Of a stretch of 63,341 bases of DNA, positions 7,753-15,536 are shown piece after piece (position 1 is the stretch's first letter; each line of letters opens with the position of its first letter). Source of the DNA: Oscillospiraceae bacterium (GTDB lineage: Bacteria > Bacillota > Clostridia > Oscillospirales > Oscillospiraceae); assembly GCA_022800525.1 (NCBI GenBank), contig JAAWQM010000008.1, positions 1 through 63,341 of the forward strand. The letters are read 5' to 3'. The translations under genes and the position numbers were made by a program. Under the pieces are notes generated by a model. It was not told the origin of the DNA, did no database searches, and saw only the letters and a list, made by a program, of their open reading frames with translations.

Positions 7753-10023
7753 TTACAGCTTATTCCGCATAATTTTCCCGCTGATGGTCTTGGGCAGCTC
7801 GTCCTTAAAGACCACGATACGGGGGTACTTGTAGGGCGCAGTGTGCTTCTTGACGTAATCCTGAATCTCCTTTTTCAGCTCGTCCGTCCCCTCGGCGCCC
7901 TTGACCAGCACAATGCTGGCCTTGACCACCTGGCCACGGATTTCATCCGGCGCGGCGGACACGCCGCACTCCAGCACATAGGGCAGCTCCATAATGACGC
8001 TCTCAATCTCAAACGGCCCGATCCGGTAGCCGGAGGACTTGATGACGTCGTCCCGGCGTCCCACGTACCACAGGTAGCCGTCCTCGTCCTGCCACGCCAC
8101 GTCCCGGGTGTGGTACAGACCGTCGTGCCAGACCTCCCGGGTCTGCGCCTCGTCCCGGTAGTACCCGGAGAACAGTCCCGGCAGCCCTACGCCCTCCTGG
8201 GCGCGGATGCAGATTTCCCCGTTCTCACCGGGCGAGACCGGCTGGTCATTCTCGTCCACCAGCACCAGGTCGTAGGTGGGAATGGGCTTGCCCATGGAGC
8301 CGATCTTCTGCTGGTTGCCCACCAGATTGCCGATGCACAGCGTAGTTTCCGTCTGGCCGAAGCCCTCGTAAATTTGCAGGCCCGTCTGCGCCTCGAACTG
8401 GCGGAATACCTCCGGGTTCAGCGCCTCTCCGGCGGTGGTGGCGTGCTGGATACTGCTGAGATCGTACTTGCTCAGATCGTCCTTGATGAACATGCGGTAC
8501 ATGGTTGGCGGCGCACAGAATGTGGTGATGTGATATTTTGCGAACAGCGGCAGGATATCCGCCGCGTCAAAGCGGTCAAAGTCGTAGGTGAACACCGCCC
8601 CCTCGCACAGCCACTGGCCGTACAGCTTGCCCCACAGCGCCTTACCCCAGCCGGTCTCGCTGATGGTGAAGTGCAGGCCGTCGGCGTGGACGCAGTGCCA
8701 GTACTTGGCGGTGATGAAGTGCCCCAGGGCGTACTGGTAGCTCTGGGCGGCGATCTTGGGATAGCCGGTGGTGCCGGAGGTGAAGAACATCAGCATCAGG
8801 TCGCTGCCGCAGGGGGCGTCCGCCGCCCGGGGGAAGGAGGAGCGGTACATGGCGTACTCCTCGTCAAAGCTGTGCCAGCCCTCCCGCGTGCCGCCCACAA
8901 TGATCTTCCGCTTCAGGCTGGGGCTGTCCTTCTCTGCCAGCTCCACCTGATAAGCTGTGTCGCCGTCGGCGGTGCAGATGATGAAGCTGACCTCCGCCGC
9001 GTTGAAGCGGTAGGTGAAGTCGTGCTCCTGGAGCTGGTTGGTGGCGGGGATGGCGACGGCCCCCAGCTTGTGCAGCCCCAGAATGGCAATCCAGAACTGG
9101 TAGTGCCGCTTGAGCACCAGCATTACCCGGTCGCCCCGCCTGATGCCCAGGGCCTTGAAGTAGTTGGCCGCCCGGCTGGACGCCTTGGACATGTCCGCGA
9201 AGGTAAAACGGCGCTCGTTCTTGTGCTTGTCCAGGTGCAGCATGGCCAGCTTGTCGGGATACTTGGCGGCGATGGCGTCCACGCAGTCAAAGGCGAAATT
9301 GAACTTGTCCGCGTTGGGGAAGCGGAGGGATTGCAGGACGCCCCGCTCGTCCTCCTTGATATTGAAGAAGCTCTTGCAGACATAGTCCTCGCTGGTGCGG
9401 GCCTGGACGATGGACTGGCGGACAGCCTTCTCATCGGTTTTCTCGCCGGAGATGACCACCGCGCAGAACACGCAGGGCTTGCCGCCGACGGCGATCATGC
9501 CGTGGGGGGTGGAGGAGTTGTAGAGGATGCTGTCGCCCTCGCCCAGGATCTCGCTGTGCTCGCCCACCTGGACCTTCAGCTGGCCAGAGAGGACGATGTC
9601 GAACTCCTGGCCGGAGTGGGTGGTGAGGTGGATGGGCATGTGCTGCTGGCTCTCGTCGTAATCGTAGGTCACGTAGTAAGGCTCCGCCAGCTTGTTGCGG
9701 AAGAAGGGGGCCAGATTGCTGATCTCGATGCCGGGCTCCCGGGCGGTCTGCTGGCCCTGGCCCCTGCGGGTGACGGTGTAGCTGGAGAGGTGGGCGCTGT
9801 GGCCCTCCAGCAGGTCGGTGATGCCGATGCCAAAGGCCAGGGAGCACTTGTGGATGAAGGTAAAGGGCAGGTCGGCCATGCCGCCCTCGTAGGCCCGGTA
9901 CTCCTCGGAGGTGGTGTCGGTCTTCCGGGCCATCTCCTCCTCGGTGAAGCCGCAGATGCCCCGCATCTCGCGGATACGGAAGGCGACCTCCATCAGCTGG
10001 GTGTTGACATGCGTTGTGTCCAT
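7753..10023 (-). CDS. HTH-cupin-acyl-CoA synthetase fusion (medium-chain/MACS-like)
   Basis: One 756-residue chain joins an XRE-like helix-turn-helix (about residues 13-70), a cupin (about 115-195, THSGQEFDIVLSG) and a complete ANL adenylate-forming enzyme (about 225-756). The ANL part has P-loop FFTSGTTGYPK, TISETGWGKALWG typical of medium-chain acyl-CoA synthetases, YEGFGQTET, the hinge YVGRRDDVIKSSGYRIGP and the terminal catalytic lysine in KTISGKIMR. It should activate a carboxylic acid with ATP and CoA. GGAGGA lies 7 nt before the ATG at 10023; the ATG five codons upstream overlaps this site and is rejected. The gene is preceded by a T-box with an Ile-like specifier, suggesting the acid is a branched-chain amino acid precursor such as 2-methylbutyrate. 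That substrate is inferred. Confidence 0.93.
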   Translation of the reverse strand: MDTTHVNTQLMEVAFRIREMRGICGFTEEEMARKTDTTSEEYRAYEGGMADLPFTFIHKCSLAFGIGITDLLEGHSAHLSSYTVTRRGQGQQTAREPGIEISNLAPFFRNKLAEPYYVTYDYDESQQHMPIHLTTHSGQEFDIVLSGQLKVQVGEHSEILGEGDSILYNSSTPHGMIAVGGKPCVFCAVVISGEKTDEKAVRQSIVQARTSEDYVCKSFFNIKEDERGVLQSLRFPNADKFNFAFDCVDAIAAKYPDKLAMLHLDKHKNERRFTFADMSKASSRAANYFKALGIRRGDRVMLVLKRHYQFWIAILGLHKLGAVAIPATNQLQEHDFTYRFNAAEVSFIICTADGDTAYQVELAEKDSPSLKRKIIVGGTREGWHSFDEEYAMYRSSFPRAADAPCGSDLMLMFFTSGTTGYPKIAAQSYQYALGHFITAKYWHCVHADGLHFTISETGWGKALWGKLYGQWLCEGAVFTYDFDRFDAADILPLFAKYHITTFCAPPTMYRMFIKDDLSKYDLSSIQHATTAGEALNPEVFRQFEAQTGLQIYEGFGQTETTLCIGNLVGNQQKIGSMGKPIPTYDLVLVDENDQPVSPGENGEICIRAQEGVGLPGLFSGYYRDEAQTREVWHDGLYHTRDVAWQDEDGYLWYVGRRDDVIKSSGYRIGPFEIESVIMELPYVLECGVSAAPDEIRGQVVKASIVLVKGAEGTDELKKEIQDYVKKHTAPYKYPRIVVFKDELPKTISGKIMRNKL

Positions 10024-10080
10024 GGGCGATTCCTCCATGTATCAAAAGAATTTGTGAATGCAGAGAAGCGGCGGCAAAAT

Positions 10081-10113
10081 AAAAACCCGTCCCAAGGAAA
10101 ATTCCTTGAGACG
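10081..10113 (-). terminator. T-box attenuator terminator
   Basis: The minus-strand hairpin CGTCTCAAGG/CCTTGGGACG with a short A/T loop is followed by GGTTTTTATTTT. It lies 25 nt after the T-box motif and 57 nt before the start codon, in the position of the terminator that competes with the T-box antiterminator. Confidence 0.88.
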
Positions 10114-10371
10114 AGTTCATAAAACAAATTATGTACCCGCGGTACCACTCAAATTGCGCTCCCACCGGGAGCGCCCCTTCAGGCTCCAGCAAGCCCTATG
10201 CACTGACGCGGCAACTACGGGAGGCGTCTACTTGCCCGCAAGGGGGTTCGGACCTCCAGCTCGGAAGGGATGGGACACTGGGGCAGCCTGACGCCGGGCT
10301 TCCACCAATGCCCGGCTCTCTGTGGACAGAGGGCCCCGTCCGTCTTCGTCATCGCTTTTCTTATTCACTTG
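10081..10371 (-). promoter_or_regulatory. T-box leader (tRNA-sensing riboswitch), probable Ile specifier
   Basis: The minus strand carries the invariant T-box motif GTGGTACCGCGG (10149-10138), a 3' terminator with T-run, and Stem I features: a K-turn-like GATGACGAAG (about 10353-10344), AGAGAGC (about 10321-10315) and the distal TTGGTGGAAGCCCGG (about 10307-10293). T-boxes read uncharged tRNA through a specifier triplet and let transcription continue when the amino acid is scarce. In known leaders the specifier lies six bases before GAG; here that gives ATC (Ile) in CCCATCCCTTCCGAG. The usual GAA before the specifier and AGTA opposite it are not obvious, so Ile is tentative. Only the acyl-CoA synthetase lies directly downstream. 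Confidence 0.88.
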
Positions 10372-10377
10372 CAAATC

Positions 10378-10406
10378 ATTTTATACGATGACGGCAGGTT
10401 TGTCAA
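10378..10406 (-). promoter_or_regulatory. Promoter of the T-box/acyl-CoA synthetase transcript
   Basis: TTGACA (10406-10401), 17-bp spacer, TAAAAT (10383-10378) read leftward. A start near 10371 gives a leader of about 350 nt, the normal size for a T-box. Confidence 0.8.
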
Positions 10407-10450
10407 GAGGAAATTTTTGCGCGGCAGGGGTTTGTTTGCCGCAGACAGGG

Positions 10451-11674
10451 TCAGCTCCCGAGGGCCTTGCCGAAGGCATCCCGCACCTCCGCCAGGGACA
10501 CGCCGCGGGCCCTGGCGGCTTCCGCCATCGCCTCATATTCCGGCTTGCTCTTGATTATGCCGTACCCTTCCCCGGTCTTGCGGGGAAGGGGGCCGCAGGC
10601 GGTGTCCACGGTCTCCTCGGACACGGCCATCGCATACCGTGCGCAGTCCGTCCGCCGCAAGCCGAAGGTGCTGGTGTGCCGCAGAATCTCCGCCGCAAGC
10701 CGGTCCGCGTCCCCGGACCGGCACAGGCAGGTCAGCACGACCCCGGGCCGGTTCTTTTTCATATATACCGGAGCGTAGGAGACGTCCAGCGCTCCCGCCT
10801 CCATCAGCCGCTCCAGGGCAAAGCCCAGCGCCTCCCCCGTCATGTCATCGATGTTGGCTTTCAGCTCCGTGACAGCGTCATTGGACCCTGCCGCCGCAGC
10901 CGGGGTCTCCACCAGAAACGCCCGCACGCAGTTGGCACGGGGAAAATCCCTGGTTCCGCAGCCGTAGCCGCAGCCCAGAATGACGCCGTCCGGCATCGGC
11001 CCGAAGGACCCGGCGAAGGTCCGCAGCAAAGCCGCGCCGGTAGGCGTACACAGCTCGGCGGCGAGGTCCCCCGCCGTGACCGGGACCCCTGTGAGCAGCT
11101 TCGCCGTAGCCGGCGCGGGCACCGGCAGGACGCCGTGGGCGGTGCGCACGGTACCGCTGCCCACCGTGACGGCGGAGGCGCACACCGCGTCCGGGGCCAG
11201 CAGGCGCATCAGGCAGCACACGCCGGTTACGTCCACCACCGCGTCCAGCGCCCCTACCTCATGGAAATGGACCTGGCCCACATCCACGCCGTGGGCCGCC
11301 GACTCCGCCTGGGCAATCAGCGCGTATGTCCGTTTGGCGTCCTCCCGCACGGCCTGCGGCAGCGGGAAACCGTCAATCACCGCCTCGATGTCCGCCAGGG
11401 AGCGGTGTTCATGGTGGTGGTGATGGCTGCCGTGCTCATGATCACGGTGGTGAACGTGGCCGCCGTGCGCCTCCTCATGGCCGTGGACAGTCACCCGCAT
11501 ATGCGTCCCGGCGACGCCCTGCCGCCGGACCGGCTCCGCCTCCAGCGTCACGCCGGGCAGGAGGGCGTTCATATCCCGCAGGAATTTTTCCTTATCCGGG
11601 CACAGCTCGTACAGCGCGCCCATGAGCATATCGCCCGCCGCGCCCATGGCGCACTCAAAATACAGTGTTTTCAT
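10451..11674 (-). CDS. larC: Nickel-pincer cofactor biosynthesis protein LarC
   Basis: LarC inserts nickel into the thio-pyridinium ligand to form the Ni-pincer nucleotide cofactor of lactate racemase and related enzymes. The 407-residue protein begins MKTLYFECAMGAAGDM, with the YFxxxxGxxGDM signature, and contains a histidine-rich stretch (about residues 70-97, with HHHHHEH), typical of metal handling, then VDVGQVHFHEVGALDAVVDV. The start overlaps the larB stop (ATGA). In some lactobacilli larC needs a programmed frameshift; here it is one continuous frame. No larA or larE is in the window. Confidence 0.94.
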   Translation of the reverse strand: MKTLYFECAMGAAGDMLMGALYELCPDKEKFLRDMNALLPGVTLEAEPVRRQGVAGTHMRVTVHGHEEAHGGHVHHRDHEHGSHHHHHEHRSLADIEAVIDGFPLPQAVREDAKRTYALIAQAESAAHGVDVGQVHFHEVGALDAVVDVTGVCCLMRLLAPDAVCASAVTVGSGTVRTAHGVLPVPAPATAKLLTGVPVTAGDLAAELCTPTGAALLRTFAGSFGPMPDGVILGCGYGCGTRDFPRANCVRAFLVETPAAAAGSNDAVTELKANIDDMTGEALGFALERLMEAGALDVSYAPVYMKKNRPGVVLTCLCRSGDADRLAAEILRHTSTFGLRRTDCARYAMAVSEETVDTACGPLPRKTGEGYGIIKSKPEYEAMAEAARARGVSLAEVRDAFGKALGS

Positions 11675-12429
11675 TGGCCAATCCCTTTCATCTGGTTGAT
11701 CCTGTGGGCCAAAAAGCCAGCCCCGAAGCCATTGTCGATGTTCACCACGCTGACCCCGCTGGCGCAGGAGTTCAGCATCGCCAGCAGCGCCGCCACCCCG
11801 CCCAGGTTGGCTCCATAGCCCACGCTGGTGGGTACGGCGATGACCGGGCAGCTGACCAGTCCGCCCACTACGGACGGCAGCGCTCCCTCCATCCCGGCCA
11901 CGGCAATGATGCACCGGGCCTTTTCCAGGGTCTCCAGTGACCCCAGCAGGCGGTGCAAGCCCGCCACCCCGGCGTCGTAGACCCGGTGGACCCTGCTGCC
12001 CAGAGCTTCGGCGGTGAGGGCCGCCTCCTCGCAGACGGCCAGGTCGCTGGTTCCGGCGGAGACCACGGCGATGTCTCCCGTCAGAGGATGCCTGGCGGGG
12101 TTCGCCACCGCCAGCCGCGCGCCGGTGCAGTAGTCATAGGGGATTTTCCCCCGCAGAAGCGCCTCCTTTTCCTCTGAAAGCCGGGTGATGATGATATTCT
12201 CAGCCCCCCGGGCGATCATGGAATTTACGATGCCCTCAATCTGCCCAGGCGTTTTGCCCGCGCCGAAGATGACCTCCGCTGCGCCCTGCCGCGCCGCGCG
12301 GTGATGGTCCACCTTGGCGTAGCCCAGGTCCTCATAGCCGCTCTGCCGCAGGAGCCGGGCGGCATCCTCCGGCGAGGCCGCGCCGCTTCGGACAGATTCC
12401 AGGATTTCCAGCAAAGCCTTTTCGTTCAT
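11671..12429 (-). CDS. larB: Pyridinium-3,5-biscarboxylate mononucleotide synthase LarB
   Basis: LarB carboxylates nicotinate adenine dinucleotide and hydrolyses its phosphoanhydride, the first step of nickel-pincer cofactor synthesis. The 252-residue protein has an N-terminal helical segment and a PurE-like (AIR-carboxylase) domain: AVVSAGTSDLAVCEEA, CIIAVAGMEGALPSVVGGLV and IAVPTSVGYGA. GAGGAGA lies 8 nt before the ATG at 12429. It is translationally coupled to larC and preceded by a promoter at 12628 and a leader of about 190 nt. Confidence 0.94.
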   Translation of the reverse strand: MNEKALLEILESVRSGAASPEDAARLLRQSGYEDLGYAKVDHHRAARQGAAEVIFGAGKTPGQIEGIVNSMIARGAENIIITRLSEEKEALLRGKIPYDYCTGARLAVANPARHPLTGDIAVVSAGTSDLAVCEEAALTAEALGSRVHRVYDAGVAGLHRLLGSLETLEKARCIIAVAGMEGALPSVVGGLVSCPVIAVPTSVGYGANLGGVAALLAMLNSCASGVSVVNIDNGFGAGFLAHRINQMKGIGQ

Positions 12430-12627
12430 TGATATCGTCTCCTCAGAACAACATTTGACCGGTGGTAGGGTTATTGCAGTGAAAAATCTGTCAGGAGGGA
12501 ATTTCCCTGAACGCTCCCATTGAGAGAAGGCTCGCTTTTCCGATGGATTCCTCACATATTGATAAAACTGCGTATGCAGCCGCCTCGTTGCGTGATTTCC
12601 CTATAAACCGGAAGCTGCCGCAACCAA

Positions 12628-12656
12628 AGTATAGCACCAATACCAATGGCGGTCAA
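12628..12656 (-). promoter_or_regulatory. Promoter of larBC
   Basis: TTGACC (12656-12651), 17-bp spacer, TATACT (12633-12628) read leftward. The roughly 190-nt untranslated leader (12430-12620) contains a small hairpin at 12510-12491 (TCAGG/CCTGA) followed by CAGATTTTTC, which could act as an attenuator. I could not match the leader to a named riboswitch. Confidence 0.7.
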
Positions 12657-12688
12657 CCGGCATTGACAGCCACCCGAGGAAAGCATGC

Positions 12689-13558
12689 CTAAACTCCCGA
12701 CAAATCGAACGCAGGCGTATACTCCTCCCGCGCCGAGGACGAGTCCTGGCAGTACCCGTCAGCGATGCCCAGATTCTCCATATACGCCAGCGCGGCCCGG
12801 TACTCCCCGCCCGTAACCCGCCGGGCCAGCAGTCCGGAGGCTCCCGGCTGAGGGGTATACTGTGACATCAGGGAAAAGAGCGCCTGCCCAGGCCGGAAGG
12901 TTCCCGCCACCCAGTCCATCACCGCCTTGGCGTTGTCCAGCGCGCCCGGCAGCAGCAGGTGCCGGATGATGACGCCCCGCCGGATCAGCCCGTCCTCAAT
13001 CACATAGTCCCCCGCCTGCCGGTGCATCTCCAGGATGGCGGCGGCAGCGGCTTCAAAGTAGTCTCCCGCGCCGCTGTACTCCCTCGCAAGGCGGCTGTCC
13101 GCGTATTTCAGATCCGGAAGCCAGACCTGGACCTTGCCCTCCAGCCGCCGCAGGGTCTCCACCCGTTCATAGCCGCCGGTGTTCCATACCACCGGAACCG
13201 GCAGAGGCGGCTCCAACGCCTCCAGAACCGCCATGGCAAAGGGCGTGGGGCTGACCAGGTTGATGTTGTGGGCTCCCTGATCGATCAGTTCCTCAAAAAT
13301 TTCCCGCAATCGGGACACGGAGACGCTTTTTCCAAACCGCCTGCGGCTGATTTCTCCATTCTGGCAGAAGACGCACCGCAGCGTGCATCCAGAGAAGAAT
13401 ACCGCTCCGCTACCCCGCGTCCCGCTGACGCAGGGTTCCTCCCAGTGATGGAGCATGGCGCGGGCGACCACCGGCGTTCCGGGCATTTTGCAGAAGCCGC
13501 CTCCGGCGGTCTCCGTGCGTTCCGCCCCACAGCGGCGGGGACACAGGGTACAGATCAT
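12689..13558 (-). CDS. Radical SAM protein, PflX/AmmeMemoRadiSam-like
   Basis: The 289-residue protein has an N-terminal CTLCPRRCG cysteine motif and the radical SAM cluster motif CTLRCVFC (FSGCTLRCVFCQNGEIS), resembling the PflX/COG1313 group related to pyruvate-formate-lyase activases. The substrate is unknown. The start codon ATG at 13558 overlaps the mutY stop by 4 nt; the longer upstream frame is only an antisense-free shadow of mutY. It is the third gene of a radical SAM-mutY-radical SAM operon. Confidence 0.87.
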   Translation of the reverse strand: MICTLCPRRCGAERTETAGGGFCKMPGTPVVARAMLHHWEEPCVSGTRGSGAVFFSGCTLRCVFCQNGEISRRRFGKSVSVSRLREIFEELIDQGAHNINLVSPTPFAMAVLEALEPPLPVPVVWNTGGYERVETLRRLEGKVQVWLPDLKYADSRLAREYSGAGDYFEAAAAAILEMHRQAGDYVIEDGLIRRGVIIRHLLLPGALDNAKAVMDWVAGTFRPGQALFSLMSQYTPQPGASGLLARRVTGGEYRAALAYMENLGIADGYCQDSSSAREEYTPAFDLSGV

Positions 13559-14628
13559 GTCCCGCGCCTCCCCTCCAGCGCCAGACGCGCTTCCTCCAGG
13601 TATTTCGCGAATGCGGAGGGCACCGCCAGCTCCTCCAGCTCCGCCCGGTCCGCCCAGGTAAAGCCGCCGTCCGCTCCGCCGGCAGTCAGCAGGTAGCCGG
13701 TCATATGCCATTCCACATGGGTGAAGATATGCTTTGCGTCCAGCTTCCTCCGCCAGTCCATCGGGGTGAGGCCCCATGCGGACAGCGCCTGCGCCGCGGC
13801 GGATTCGCCCAGCTTTCCAGGGACATGGGGGAACTCCCACAGTCCCGCCAGCAGCCCCTGATCCGGCCTCCGGCGAAGGGCGATGCGTCCCTCCCGCAGC
13901 AGGAGGAACACAGTCATCTCCTCCGTCCGCCGGGCCGTCTTCTTCCGCCGGACGGGCAGAACGGCCTGCAGCCCCAGCCGGTTGGCCTCGCAGAGGCCAA
14001 CCAGGGGACACTGACCGCACAGCGGCGCGCCGTTGGGCAGGCAGACGGTGGCCCCCAGATCCATGAGGGCCTGATTGAACGCGCCGGGATGCCGGGGCGG
14101 CATGGCGGACTCCATCACCTCCCGGAATGTTCTGCGGACCTTGGGGTCCATGATGTCGCCGTCCATATTGGCAGCGCGGGCGGCCACCCGCAGCACGTTG
14201 CCGTCCACGGCGGGGACCGGCTGGCCGAAGGCGATGGAGGCGATAGCTCCGGCGGTGTAGTCCCCCACGCCGGGAAGGCGCAGCAGACCCTCATAGGTAT
14301 CCGGGAAACAGCTGTCCAGCTCGTTGACGATTACCTGGGCCGCCCGTTGCAGGTTCCGGGCGCGGCTGTAGTACCCCAGGCCCTGCCAGAGCTTCATCAG
14401 CCGGGACTCCTCCACTGCCGCCAGAGCCTCCACGGTGGGCAGCTCGTCCATCCAGCGCCGGTAGTAGGGCATCACTGCCGCCACCCGGGTCTGCTGGAGC
14501 ATGATCTCCGAGACCCACACCTGATACGGGTCAGCCGTCCCGCGCCAGGGGAGGTCCCGCTTGTTTTCGCCGTACCATGCCAGCAGGGGCTGGACGATGG
14601 ACGCTATTTTTTCCTTTTTATCCTTCAT
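13555..14628 (-). CDS. mutY: A/G-specific adenine glycosylase MutY
   Basis: MutY removes adenine mispaired with 8-oxoguanine. The 357-residue protein has the catalytic Glu in WVSEIMLQQTRV, the helix-hairpin-helix LPGVGDYTAGAIAS with catalytic Asp in VPAVDGNVLRV, the 4Fe-4S motif C-x6-C-x2-C-x5-C (CLPNGAPLCGQCPLVGLC) and a C-terminal NUDIX-like 8-oxoG recognition domain (WEFPHVPGKLGE). GGAGG is 10 nt before the ATG at 14628. The gene lies 1 nt after the SPASM-type radical SAM gene. Confidence 0.95.
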   Translation of the reverse strand: MKDKKEKIASIVQPLLAWYGENKRDLPWRGTADPYQVWVSEIMLQQTRVAAVMPYYRRWMDELPTVEALAAVEESRLMKLWQGLGYYSRARNLQRAAQVIVNELDSCFPDTYEGLLRLPGVGDYTAGAIASIAFGQPVPAVDGNVLRVAARAANMDGDIMDPKVRRTFREVMESAMPPRHPGAFNQALMDLGATVCLPNGAPLCGQCPLVGLCEANRLGLQAVLPVRRKKTARRTEEMTVFLLLREGRIALRRRPDQGLLAGLWEFPHVPGKLGESAAAQALSAWGLTPMDWRRKLDAKHIFTHVEWHMTGYLLTAGGADGGFTWADRAELEELAVPSAFAKYLEEARLALEGRRGT

Positions 14629-14629
14629 T

Positions 14630-15469
14630 TCATCCAAACCTCCGCGCAAAGCCGCAGCGGCGGCAGAGCGGTTCGGAGGGCCTGCCCTGTGAAAAGCCCT
14701 GGTAGACCGCCCGCGCCCTGGGGCTGTTCAGAATGTCCGGCAGGTCCTGCTCCAGCAGGTTTCCAAGGGGGATGTCCCCCTCGTGGTCCAGGCAGCAGGG
14801 CACTGCCGTGCCGTCCGCCAGAACCGCGATCTGGTCCCGCAGGCCCAGGCAGAATCTTGCGCCCGTCTCCGGCGCGCCGAGGTCGGGCCAGTCGAACCGC
14901 TCCGCCCGCTCCAGGTACAGCCGCTCTCCCAGCCGCCAGCTGCCCGGACGGGGCTGCGGCAGCGAAAGGGGCGGCGCGCCCAGCCTGGACTCCAGAAAGG
15001 ACAGAATCTCGCCGTTGCGGGCGTCAGCCCCGCCGATGTTCCACAGGCGCAGGGCGCAGATGGTTCCGGCCCGGGAGGCCCGGAAGGCGTAGTCCCACAC
15101 GGCGGCGAGATATCCACTCAGGTCCCCCGTGCCATTGCCCTCGGCGGAGTGAAGGGACACGCTGAGCTTATGCAGCGCGGGGGCGGCGAGAAGAAGGGCC
15201 GCCCGTTCCGCCAGAAGGGTCCCGTTGGTGGTGACGCAGACCCGCAGGCCCAGCTCCTCCGCGATTTGCAGGATGTCCGCCAGTTGGGGGTGCAGCAGCG
15301 GCTCGCCCATGACGTGGAGGTATAGATAGGATACATGGGGCGTCAGCTTTTCCGCCAGGACGCGGAACTCCGCTGGCGGAATACAGCGCTTTTCACGCCG
15401 CGTACCGGGGCAGAAATCACAGTGGAGGTTGCAGATGTTGGTGATCTCCACATAGGCGCGTTTGAGCAT
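14630..15469 (-). CDS. Radical SAM/SPASM-like protein
   Basis: The 279-residue protein starts MLKRAYVEITNICNLHCDFC, containing the CxxxCxxC radical SAM motif, then HVMGEPLLHPQL (GE motif) and a cysteine-containing C-terminal region (FCLGLRDQ, PCCLDHEG, CRRCGF) that resembles a SPASM/twitch auxiliary-cluster domain. The product is unknown; such proteins often modify peptides or tRNA. The start was placed at 15469 because AGAGGAG lies about 9 nt upstream and the frame further upstream is the antisense of the Gly/Arg-repeat gene. Confidence 0.85.
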   Translation of the reverse strand: MLKRAYVEITNICNLHCDFCPGTRREKRCIPPAEFRVLAEKLTPHVSYLYLHVMGEPLLHPQLADILQIAEELGLRVCVTTNGTLLAERAALLLAAPALHKLSVSLHSAEGNGTGDLSGYLAAVWDYAFRASRAGTICALRLWNIGGADARNGEILSFLESRLGAPPLSLPQPRPGSWRLGERLYLERAERFDWPDLGAPETGARFCLGLRDQIAVLADGTAVPCCLDHEGDIPLGNLLEQDLPDILNSPRARAVYQGFSQGRPSEPLCRRCGFARRFG

Positions 15470-15494
15470 ATTCAGGATCTCCTCTCTCCAGACA

Positions 15495-15527
15495 AAGTCC
15501 GGCGCAGCATATCGCCGCGCCGGACTT
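15495..15527 (-). terminator. Hairpin between the TPM gene and the radical SAM gene
   Basis: Perfect 11-bp stem AAGTCCGGCGC/GCGCCGGACTT with an 11-nt loop. The T-tract is short (CTTTGTCTGG), so it may be a weak terminator or an mRNA-stabilising stem separating the xpaC operon from the mutY operon. Confidence 0.5.
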
Positions 15528-15536
15528 GAACGCTGG

